The notes under the pieces were generated by a model, which was given only the letters and a program-made list of their open reading frames with translations, was not told the origin of the DNA and ran no database searches. From CAZMMV01 sp964567475 (GTDB lineage Bacteria > Bacillota > Clostridia > Tissierellales > Tissierellaceae), in NCBI GenBank assembly GCA_964567475.1, contig CAZMMV010000090.1, positions 1-5,488 of the forward strand: a stretch of DNA of 5,488 bases. The letters are read 5' to 3'. Numbering within the stretch: the first letter of the stretch is position 1; each line of letters opens with the position of its first letter. This document shows, one piece after another, positions 1 through 5,488 of the stretch. Made by a program: the position numbers and the translations under genes.

Positions 1-659
1 CAGGCAATGAAGATGGAAAAGAAGATGGAGATGGAGAGGGTTCAGGAGATGGAGATGGGTCAGGAGATGGAAAGGGCTCAGGAAGTGGTAAAGGTTCAGG
101 TAAAGGCAAAGGCAAAGGTTCAGGAAAAGATCAAGGAGAAGGAAAAGGAAGTGAAACAGGAACAGGAGTATCTGAAGGCAAGGATAATACTGAAGAAGTA
201 AAAAATGAAGATGATAATTCAGGAGATACTTTTGTAGATGAAAACAATGAAGTAGAAGACGAGATAAATCCTGTAGAAGACAAAGAAAAAGAAGATGTTA
301 AAGAAGAACAATTAGTAGCTACTAATATTAAAAATGTTGAAGAAGAAGAAATTCAAGATATAGTAGCAGATAATACACAAGAAGATAGTGAAGAATCTGA
401 AGAGGATAATCTAGATACAGAAGATATAGAAGAAAATGAAGATCTAGATACTTCAATGGAAAAACCAGAAAAAACAGATGAAGAAACAGAGGAAATAGAA
501 GAAGAACAAAAGATTTCCTTTATAGAAAAAGTAACTGAAAAGGTAAAAGAAAATCCTATCTTAGCAAGTCTTATAGCATTAGCTTTCATAGGAATAAATA
601 TATTGATTGCATCTGTTAGATTTATTAGAAAGAAAAAAACAAAAAGTAAAAGTAAATAA
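1..659 (+). CDS. C-terminal part of a membrane-anchored surface protein with a Gly-rich and acidic stalk (5' truncated)
   Basis: The open frame enters from the left edge (first full codon at base 3) and ends at TAA 657-659, giving 218 visible residues. Residues 1 to about 55 are a Gly/Ser/Asp/Lys repeat (GSGDGDGSGDGKGSG and similar). Residues about 56-182 are very rich in Glu and Asp with almost no hydrophobic clusters, so probably disordered. One hydrophobic segment follows at about 186-207 (NPILASLIALAFIGINILIA), then a basic tail ending KKKTKSKSK. This order of stalk, membrane helix and positive tail fits an exported protein held in the membrane by its C-terminus, with the functional domain upstream of the window. 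I see no LPXTG sorting motif. The functional part is missing, so the family cannot be named. A DUF4430-type or other ligand-binding surface protein, like the one at 4023-5369, is possible but unproven. Other readings here, such as a Met/Glu/Lys-rich frame starting at base 7, are shadows of the repeat. Confidence 0.8.
   Translation, partial: GNEDGKEDGDGEGSGDGDGSGDGKGSGSGKGSGKGKGKGSGKDQGEGKGSETGTGVSEGKDNTEEVKNEDDNSGDTFVDENNEVEDEINPVEDKEKEDVKEEQLVATNIKNVEEEEIQDIVADNTQEDSEESEEDNLDTEDIEENEDLDTSMEKPEKTDEETEEIEEEQKISFIEKVTEKVKENPILASLIALAFIGINILIASVRFIRKKKTKSKSK
3..167 (+). repeat. Low-complexity Gly/Ser/Asp/Lys-coding repeat
   Basis: Imperfect short repeats sit in frame in the truncated surface-protein gene. 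Five copies of GGNTCAGG(A/T), encoding Gly-Ser-Gly, start at 39, 57, 75, 93 and 117, mixed with GGAGAT and GGCAAA units encoding Gly-Asp and Gly-Lys. The first three copies are spaced exactly 18 bases apart. Asp-Gly units dominate on the left and Lys-Gly units on the right, so the charge flips along the repeat. The stretch is likely a flexible spacer whose length may vary by slippage. It is richer in G than the flanking DNA, as Gly codons require. Confidence 0.7.
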
Positions 660-678
660 TTAAATTTATTTATACTAA

Positions 679-710
679 TACAATGCTTGAGTAAATACTC
701 AAGCATTGTA
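679..710. promoter_or_regulatory. Perfect 15-bp inverted repeat (intergenic hairpin)
   Basis: Arms 679-693 and 696-710 are exact reverse complements (TACAATGCTTGAGTA and its complement) around a two-base AA centre. In RNA this would be a stem of about 14 bp with a small A-rich loop. It lies 19 bases after the stop of the upstream surface-protein gene and ends 12 bases before the ribosome binding site of the MoxR gene. No run of T follows on either strand, so it is not a standard intrinsic terminator. It could protect the 3' end of the upstream mRNA, act as a partial terminator or processing site that separates expression of the two genes, or be an operator palindrome. Confidence 0.6.
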
Positions 711-722
711 CATTACTTGATT

Positions 723-728
723 GGGAGG
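723..728 (+). promoter_or_regulatory. Ribosome binding site fixing the MoxR start
   Basis: GGGAGG lies six bases upstream of ATG 735. It rules out the longer reading from TTG 687, which would begin inside the hairpin and has no ribosome binding site. Confidence 0.85.
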
Positions 729-734
729 ATAAAT

Positions 735-1682
735 ATGAATTTAAAGATACAAGAGTATTCTAAGTTATTACATGAAATAGTTGAAAATATTAGTACGGTT
801 ATAATTGGTAAAGAAAAGACTGTAGAATTAGTAATATTATCTTTAATAAGTGGGGGACATGTATTACTTGAAGATATACCTGGGGTTGGTAAAACTAGCT
901 TAGTATCAGCACTTGCTAAGAGTATAGTTTGTGATTTTAAGAGAATCCAATTTACTCCTGATATATTACCTTCAGATATAACTGGATTTTCAATATACAA
1001 TCAAAAAACAGGTGATTTTGAATTTAGACCTGGGGCTGCTATGAGTAACTTTGTATTGGCTGATGAGATAAATAGAGCTTCTGCAAAATCTCAAGCCAGT
1101 CTTTTAGAGATAATGGAAGAAAAGCAAGTAACTGTAGATTCTAAAACTTACAAGCTAGAAGAACCATTTATGGTATTAGCTACTCAAAATCCAGTAGAAA
1201 GTTTAGGTACTTACCCATTACCAGAAGCTCAACTAGATAGATTTCAAATTAAAACTTCCTTAGGTTATCCAGGCTTAAAAGAAGAAATAAAGATTATTAG
1301 TATGGATAAATCAAATAAGAAAAATTTAAAATCTGTAGCAACAGGTGAAGATATAATTCAGATAAAAGATTTTTTAAAAAACATAAAGGTGGATGAATCT
1401 ATTTCTAAGTACATAGTGGATATTATGAATGCTACTAGAAACCATGAAGATATTAAACTTGGTGCAAGTCCTAGAGGATCTATAGCGCTTTATGAAATGG
1501 GACAGGCATATGCTTTATATAGTGGAAGAGATTATGTAATACCTGATGATATAAAATATTTAGCACCACATGTATTGCCACATAGATTTATATTGACACA
1601 CAAAGCTAAGATAAGTAAGAGGACTGGAGAAGATATTCTTAAGGATATATTATCTAATATAGAGGTCTTAAAAAACATATAG
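735..1682 (+). CDS. MoxR-family AAA+ ATPase
   Basis: A 315-residue cytoplasmic ATPase, the usual length for the MoxR family. Visible motifs are Walker A EDIPGVGKTS (residues 46-55), Walker B FVLADEINRAS (106-116), sensor 1 ATQNP (149-153), the PLPEAQLDRF stretch (161-170) typical of MoxR proteins, and sensor 2 GASPRG (243-248). All key nucleotide-binding and hydrolysis residues are present, so it should be active. MoxR proteins are regarded as chaperone-like ATPases that help mature or activate partner proteins, often with DUF58 or von Willebrand A-type partners encoded next door, as here. The gene heads a compact set: 19 bases to the DUF58 gene, which in turn overlaps the TgpA-like gene. The substrate cannot be read from the sequence; the flanking surface proteins are candidates by position only. 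Family assignment is secure. Confidence 0.95.
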   Translation: MNLKIQEYSKLLHEIVENISTVIIGKEKTVELVILSLISGGHVLLEDIPGVGKTSLVSALAKSIVCDFKRIQFTPDILPSDITGFSIYNQKTGDFEFRPGAAMSNFVLADEINRASAKSQASLLEIMEEKQVTVDSKTYKLEEPFMVLATQNPVESLGTYPLPEAQLDRFQIKTSLGYPGLKEEIKIISMDKSNKKNLKSVATGEDIIQIKDFLKNIKVDESISKYIVDIMNATRNHEDIKLGASPRGSIALYEMGQAYALYSGRDYVIPDDIKYLAPHVLPHRFILTHKAKISKRTGEDILKDILSNIEVLKNI

Positions 1683-1686
1683 TTAT

Positions 1687-1692
1687 GGAGTG
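1687..1692 (+). promoter_or_regulatory. Ribosome binding site deciding the DUF58 start
   Basis: GGAGTG lies nine bases before ATG 1702. The in-frame GTG at 1690 is part of this site and has no ribosome binding site of its own, so the ATG is the better start. Confidence 0.65.
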
Positions 1693-1701
1693 AAAAATTT
1701 T

Positions 1702-2922
1702 ATGAGTCAAAGAAAAAAGATATTTACATTAATTATAATTATAACTATTATTTTTCCTTTTATTATAAAATCACCAATTAGCTTTATACCTCTCATATAT
1801 ATAATTTTAACTATTATGGTTTCATTAGTATATTTATTGTTAATAAAAAATAGTTGTAAATTGCTAGTAGATAATGAAGAGAATAATATATTTAAAAGAT
1901 TATCTAGTACCGTATATAATATAAAAATTATAAATAAAAGTATATTAATATTTCCTAAGGTGCATTTTTTGCTGGAATTAGAAAATCTAGATGGTGAAAT
2001 TTTTAAAAAACATGAATATGAATTTATGTTGAATCCTAAAAAAGAAAAGGAATTAGAAATTAAAATAGATTTCCCTCATATAGGAAATTACATTATAAAA
2101 ATAAGTGAAATTCAAATATATGGTATATTTGATTTATTTTGTTTAAAGCATAAGCCAAGATGGAGTGAAAACATATCTGTAGTTCCAAAGGTTTATGAGA
2201 TTGATGATTTTGATATAGATACCAAAATGGCTATATTTCCTGTAGATTTCACAGTTCCTCATAAAATAGATGGAGAGATTTATGATGACATAAGAGAGTA
2301 TGTGCCAGGAGATTCCATAAGAAATATACATTGGAAATTATCCGCTCATGCTGATGAATATATGACTAAGGTACTTACTACAGATGCAGTTAGTGGTATA
2401 ACAATATATTTAGATTTTAGCTTTAAAAAGAATTTAGATATATTAGAAATGGCAAGTTTAAATGATGCTATGATAGAAACAGCGTATGCTATATCACTTT
2501 ATGCTATGGGGAATCAAAGGGGAGTAAGTTTGATATATACAGAAGATAATAATCCAACTGTTAAGCTTCCAAATTCCATATTAGACTTAAGAGAAAAAAT
2601 ACATAGCTTACCAAATCTATCAAGAAAAGAAGATTATCCTATGGAATTGTTGCTTTCTGAATATGGAAACTCAATAAGTTCTTTAGATAACATGTTTATA
2701 ATTACAAGTAATATATCAATTGAACTAATCAATACATTGGCCAATTTTTTAAGTAAAGGAAAAAGGCCTATATTATGTTTAGTAGAAAGTAATTTTGAAG
2801 ATCCAAATATTAAAAAAATACAGAACTTGTTAATAGAAAGTAATATTGAATATTATTTGATTAAATCAGCAAAAGGTTTTATTGATTCATTGGGAGGTAA
2901 TATAGATGTTAAAAGCGAATAA
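1702..2922 (+). CDS. DUF58 domain membrane protein, partner of MoxR
   Basis: The protein has 406 residues from ATG 1702 (410 if GTG 1690 is used). Two adjacent hydrophobic segments at about 7-22 and 27-48 form an N-terminal membrane hairpin. A predicted beta-rich region follows (about 50-165), then the DUF58 signature at about 194-214, with REYVPGDSIRNIHWKLSA covering 198-215. After it comes a von Willebrand A-like region (about 232-390) beginning ITIYLDFSFKK. The metal-site motif there reads D238-F-S240-F-K242, so the third position of a classic DxSxS is Lys. DUF58 proteins are usually encoded directly after MoxR ATPases and are thought to be their membrane-bound partners; exact roles are mostly unknown. 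The start of the next gene lies inside this one, which suggests translational coupling. Family assignment is firm from the PGD...IHWK motif; the function of this copy is not known. Confidence 0.92.
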   Translation: MSQRKKIFTLIIIITIIFPFIIKSPISFIPLIYIILTIMVSLVYLLLIKNSCKLLVDNEENNIFKRLSSTVYNIKIINKSILIFPKVHFLLELENLDGEIFKKHEYEFMLNPKKEKELEIKIDFPHIGNYIIKISEIQIYGIFDLFCLKHKPRWSENISVVPKVYEIDDFDIDTKMAIFPVDFTVPHKIDGEIYDDIREYVPGDSIRNIHWKLSAHADEYMTKVLTTDAVSGITIYLDFSFKKNLDILEMASLNDAMIETAYAISLYAMGNQRGVSLIYTEDNNPTVKLPNSILDLREKIHSLPNLSRKEDYPMELLLSEYGNSISSLDNMFIITSNISIELINTLANFLSKGKRPILCLVESNFEDPNIKKIQNLLIESNIEYYLIKSAKGFIDSLGGNIDVKSE

Positions 2923-3922
2923 TATATTTAAAAGTTCCTTATGCTTTTTAATTGCTATATTGATCTCTTTTATGGAGGTTCAATTTTTTTCAGGAACTAG
3001 TCTTTATTCAATAGCATTGGTATTAGTTTTATTGGTGACTATACCAATTATATATTTATATTTTTTACCGAAGCATGAAACTATGATTATATTTTTATAT
3101 AATATAATATTAGTTTATTTATTAGACTTTTTAGGGAAAAAGGTAAATATCAAGTTGTTTTTAATTACCTTGTTTTTTATTATTTTGCTTTTTTCACATT
3201 CTCTTTATACAGCTAATGCTAAAAAGACGGGACTAAAGAAGCCTGCTTATTTAGGATATATACTAATTTTAGTAGTGATATTATTGATTGTTTCTTTATC
3301 TACTTTATATATATATGAATATATATTAAAGCCAAATGTAAATGATCAAAATCAATTAGCCTTGGTATATCAAAATAAAGATGATTCAAATAGCAATATA
3401 AATAATATGCAAGAAGAAGATGTAGATAATAACGCTGGGGGAAGTGCAGGTGGTGGTGGAGGTTCTGATATAGATGAACCTATAGATTTCAAGTCTTTGA
3501 TTAAATGGTTTTTGATAGGATTATTAATTTTGATCACTACCTTCGTTTTATATAGAATAATTAAATATAGATTGTGGTTAATGAAAACACTTAAATTGCC
3601 TAAAAAGGACCAAGTTACTATATTTTATAAATATTTCTTAGCTTCTTTATCAATAATAGGGTTGGAAAAATTTAAGGAAGAAACACCTTATGAATATATG
3701 TCGTATATTTCTAAAAATGACAAGTTTCCCTTTCAAGAAGTTGAGTTTATAAATTTAACTGACAAATTTGTAAAGTGTAAATATGGAGGAAAAGATATAA
3801 GTGATAATGAATATGATGAAATTTTACAATATTTCTATTCAATTTCAAAATCAATTAGAAAGAGTTTAGGAATAAAAAATTACTTTACTAAATATCTAAT
3901 AAAACAAAAGATAATTTTGTAG
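2906..3922 (+). CDS. TgpA-like polytopic membrane protein without a transglutaminase domain, DUF4129-like C-terminus
   Basis: A 338-residue protein. Hydrophobic segments lie at about 8-26, 32-54, 59-76, 82-100 and 115-138. An outward loop (about 140-196) follows that is Asn/Asp-rich and contains GGSAGGGGGSD, then a sixth helix at about 198-218 and a cytoplasmic tail of about 120 residues. The tail contains ETPYEYMSYI (259-268) and FINLTDKFVKCKYGGKDIS (281-299), a pattern resembling DUF4129, the cytoplasmic end of TgpA-type transglutaminases. MoxR-DUF58-TgpA is a common gene order, but a TgpA protein is usually about 700 residues, with a Cys-His-Asp transglutaminase domain in this same loop. 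Here the loop is only about 55 residues, without Cys or His, so no catalytic domain is present. The frame is intact, so this looks like a natural short form and not a broken gene. GGGAGG at 2892-2897 supports ATG 2906; the gene overlaps the DUF58 gene by 17 bases. The homology to TgpA is inferred from topology, position and the tail motif. Confidence 0.75.
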   Translation: MLKANNIFKSSLCFLIAILISFMEVQFFSGTSLYSIALVLVLLVTIPIIYLYFLPKHETMIIFLYNIILVYLLDFLGKKVNIKLFLITLFFIILLFSHSLYTANAKKTGLKKPAYLGYILILVVILLIVSLSTLYIYEYILKPNVNDQNQLALVYQNKDDSNSNINNMQEEDVDNNAGGSAGGGGGSDIDEPIDFKSLIKWFLIGLLILITTFVLYRIIKYRLWLMKTLKLPKKDQVTIFYKYFLASLSIIGLEKFKEETPYEYMSYISKNDKFPFQEVEFINLTDKFVKCKYGGKDISDNEYDEILQYFYSISKSIRKSLGIKNYFTKYLIKQKIIL

Positions 3923-4010
3923 ATTAGTAGGTAAAAACTTAGCAGTTTGCTTAGTGTAAATAATCATAGAAAATACAAAATATTTCACTAAAATAAGTTA
4001 TGTTTAAATT
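3923..4010. other. Intergenic gap without a clear terminator or promoter
   Basis: AT-rich spacer between the TgpA-like gene and the SLH-protein gene. It holds a weak bulged dyad (TTAGTG 3951-3956 with CACTAA 3986-3991, plus AAAT 3958-3961 with ATTT 3982-3985) and a 20-base loop. No T-run or good -35/-10 pair is visible. Whether the next gene is read from the same transcript cannot be decided from sequence. Confidence 0.4.
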
Positions 4011-4022
4011 GGAGGAAATAAC

Positions 4023-5369
4023 ATGGTAAATATGTTTAAAAAATTCAATAAATATTGGGCCTTAATATTAGTATTATGTATGATATTAAATATATCTACA
4101 GCAAGTCAAATATTTGCAGCGGAAAAGGACAATCAGTTAAATTCTAATACAGGGGTTAGAAAAGATATTTATAAGGATATAGTGGCAAAAGATAAATCAG
4201 ATAATTTGCAAATTGATACTTTGAATAAAAGTGCTGTAGTATCTCCTAGTATTAAAACAGACTTAAGTGATATGACAACTAAATCAGATAAAATTACATT
4301 TGATTTATGGGCCAAAGATCCTGATGAATCCAAAATACAAATTTCTGATATTAGTGTAACAAATAATGGGGAGCCTATTGGTATTAATTGGGATGACAAA
4401 GAAAAAACCAGTTATACTTTAGAATTAGAAGTAGGAAGAAATAATGTAAAAATTGATGTCAAATATAATGGGGAAGATTATGTACAAGAATATACAATAA
4501 TTCGTGAAGAAGCAGAAGAAGGAGAAGCAATTGGTAGTTTTACTTTTACTATGGAAGCATTTACAGTGGGATTAGGATATTTAATAGAGCCTATTCAAGT
4601 TGATATCCATAAGGGTCGAAATTCAGCTCAAGAATTAGATCAGATAATAAGAGATAATGGATACGATTATAGCAATACAGGAATTCTTGAGAGTAATTTT
4701 TATTTACAATATGTTTCTAATGATGCAAATAAAATTTATAAAACAACTCCTAAGATTCCAGATGTATTAAAAGAAAAATTAAATGCTAAGTATGACGAGA
4801 AGGACTATAGGGATGGAAAGTTAGGAGAATTTGATTTTAATTTTATGTCAGGATGGATGTATGCAGTAAATAATGTTTTTCCTAATGTAGGATTTGCTGA
4901 TAAATATCTTCAAGATGGAGATGTAATGAGAGTACAATTTACATTAGCTTATGGCAATGATATTGGTGGTTCAGATGCCGTTGGTGGAGGAAGTAGAAAT
5001 GAATTTTTCCCAAAAGTAAATAAAGATAAATTAACTAAAAAAGTAGCTGAAATAAATAGTAATGAAAACAGGAAAAAATATCTATCTAATCAAAGTATTA
5101 AAAGTGCTTATGATACCGGGATAGAGATTCTTAAAAAAGTAGATGCTTCACAAGAAGAGATAGATAGGGCATATGGACAATTAGCAAATGCTAGAGTAGA
5201 GTTCAAGGATTTATCAAATCACAAATGGGCAGTAGAGGCAGTAAATAGTATGGCTGCAAAGGGGATAATAGGTGGAAAAATAGAGGGTGCATTTGACCCT
5301 GCTGCAAATATTACAAGAGCAGAAACGGCAGTTATGTTGTATAGACTATATGATTTGATAATGGATTAG
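4023..5369 (+). CDS. Secreted DUF4430 (transcobalamin-like) protein with a single C-terminal SLH domain
   Basis: A 448-residue exported protein. The signal peptide covers about 1-32: a Lys-containing start, the hydrophobic core WALILVLCMIL, and likely cleavage near IFA/AEK. A polar linker leads to a cadherin- or Ig-like beta-sandwich (about 72-161). A DUF4430-type domain follows (about 170-316), recognised from FTVGLGYLIEP (180-190), SGWMYAVNNVFPNVG (276-290) and LQDGDVMRVQFTLAYG (296-311). DUF4430 is related to the C-terminal domain of transcobalamin and intrinsic factor, so ligand binding, possibly of a corrinoid, is plausible but unproven. A Gly-rich linker (GGSDAVGGGS) precedes a FIVAR-like helical segment (about 332-395) and one SLH repeat (about 398-443) with the conserved ITRAE (430-434). 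SLH domains bind pyruvylated secondary cell-wall polymer and normally occur in threes; only one is present, and no SLH remnant follows the stop. GGAGGA (4011-4016) lies six bases before ATG 4023. The next element is a probable cobalamin riboswitch, which fits a B12-related role. Confidence 0.88.
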   Translation: MVNMFKKFNKYWALILVLCMILNISTASQIFAAEKDNQLNSNTGVRKDIYKDIVAKDKSDNLQIDTLNKSAVVSPSIKTDLSDMTTKSDKITFDLWAKDPDESKIQISDISVTNNGEPIGINWDDKEKTSYTLELEVGRNNVKIDVKYNGEDYVQEYTIIREEAEEGEAIGSFTFTMEAFTVGLGYLIEPIQVDIHKGRNSAQELDQIIRDNGYDYSNTGILESNFYLQYVSNDANKIYKTTPKIPDVLKEKLNAKYDEKDYRDGKLGEFDFNFMSGWMYAVNNVFPNVGFADKYLQDGDVMRVQFTLAYGNDIGGSDAVGGGSRNEFFPKVNKDKLTKKVAEINSNENRKKYLSNQSIKSAYDTGIEILKKVDASQEEIDRAYGQLANARVEFKDLSNHKWAVEAVNSMAAKGIIGGKIEGAFDPAANITRAETAVMLYRLYDLIMD

Positions 5370-5373
5370 TTAA

Positions 5374-5401
5374 TTGGACTTAAAATAAGTAAATTTAACA
5401 T
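5374..5401 (+). promoter_or_regulatory. Weak promoter candidate ahead of the riboswitch
   Basis: TTGGAC (5374-5379) and TAACAT (5396-5401) are separated by 16 bases and would start transcription near 5408, just before the folded leader. Both boxes are poor matches. TATAAC at 5411-5416 is a better -10 box but has no partner -35. A promoter must lie close by if the riboswitch leader has its own transcript, but this exact placement is tentative. Confidence 0.22.
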
Positions 5402-5419
5402 AAATGTAATTATAACTCT

Positions 5420-5488
5420 AAGGAGTTTATGCTACTTAAAATTAAATATTAAAATTTAAAGATGGAATCAGGTGCAAAACCTGGACAA
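5420..5488 (+). promoter_or_regulatory. Cobalamin (B12) riboswitch, 5' part, cut by the window edge
   Basis: The end of the window reads TGGAATCAGGTGCAAAACC followed by TGGACAA. This matches the core of cobalamin riboswitches, in which GGGAA is followed by a short stem closed by GGTGNAAANCC and then by AC. The short stem pairs 5468-5472 with 5480-5484 (one U-G and four Watson-Crick pairs) around loop TGCAAAA. A preceding AT-rich stem pairs 5435-5443 with 5453-5461 at eight of nine positions. The usual GGGAA is UGGAA here, which would need a matching change in the lost 3' half. The conserved CGCCACTG-type box, the kissing loop and the expression platform lie beyond the edge, so the left boundary and the controlled gene are uncertain. 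In bacteria such elements usually switch off B12 uptake or synthesis genes when adenosylcobalamin or a related corrinoid is bound. Confidence 0.72.

Noticed and set aside
1..170. CRISPR or satellite array
   Set aside because: The repeats are short, imperfect and all in frame with a Gly-rich protein; there are no unique spacers between constant repeats.
7..201. Met/Glu/Lys-rich + strand frame over the repeat
   Set aside because: It is a shifted reading of the Gly-rich repeat and lacks a ribosome binding site; the frame beginning at base 3 continues into the membrane anchor.
353..706. Open frame on the - strand antisense to the acidic stalk
   Set aside because: It is the Ser/Phe/Ile-rich complement of Glu/Asp/Lys codons and has no coding logic of its own; the + strand frame explains the DNA.
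687..734. N-terminal extension of the MoxR gene from TTG 687
   Set aside because: It begins inside the perfect hairpin, has no ribosome binding site, and the extra residues do not belong to the MoxR fold. ATG 735 has GGGAGG at the right distance.
713..1000. Open frames on the - strand inside the MoxR gene and other genes (also 2143-2331 and 4169-4399)
   Set aside because: They lie opposite strongly conserved protein-coding sequence and show no family motifs or ribosome binding sites.
3951..3991. Dyad in the gap before the SLH-protein gene as a terminator
   Set aside because: The stem is short, AT-rich and bulged, the loop is about 20 bases and no T-run follows.
5413..5427. AACTC-TAAG-GAGTT hairpin (5414-5418 / 5423-5427) as the terminator of the SLH-protein gene
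   Set aside because: Only five base pairs and no T-run. It more likely belongs to the riboswitch leader or is chance.

Overview
The window is AT-rich DNA (roughly 30% G+C by eye) with strong GGAGG-type ribosome binding sites, ATG starts and AT-rich codon choice. Together with a secreted protein carrying an S-layer homology (SLH) domain, this points to a Gram-positive anaerobe of the Clostridia. I cannot name the species. All recognisable genes are on the + strand.

Layout. Bases 1-659 are the 3' end of a surface-protein gene: a Gly/Ser/Asp/Lys repeat, a long acidic stretch, one C-terminal membrane anchor and a lysine-rich tail. A perfect 15-bp inverted repeat (679-710) separates it from three tightly packed genes that look like one transcription unit. 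These are a MoxR-family AAA+ ATPase (735-1682), a DUF58 membrane protein (1702-2922), and a polytopic membrane protein (2906-3922) that overlaps the DUF58 gene by 17 bases. The third protein has the membrane layout and DUF4129-like cytoplasmic tail of TgpA-type transglutaminases, but a short Gly-rich loop sits where the transglutaminase domain would be. After a 100-base gap comes a secreted protein (4023-5369) with a signal peptide, a beta-sandwich region, a DUF4430 (transcobalamin C-terminal-like) domain, a helical FIVAR-like segment and a single SLH repeat. The window ends inside what I read as the 5' half of a cobalamin riboswitch (about 5420-5488), whose target gene lies beyond the edge.

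How the parts may work together. MoxR ATPases with DUF58 partners are generally regarded as chaperone-like modules acting on membrane or exported complexes. Here the module sits between two surface-protein genes, one carrying a domain related to vertebrate cobalamin-binding proteins, next to a B12 riboswitch. A working hypothesis is a cell-surface corrinoid capture or uptake locus, with the MoxR-DUF58-TgpA-like trio assembling or maturing the surface components. The domain assignments are read from sequence motifs; the B12 role is inference.
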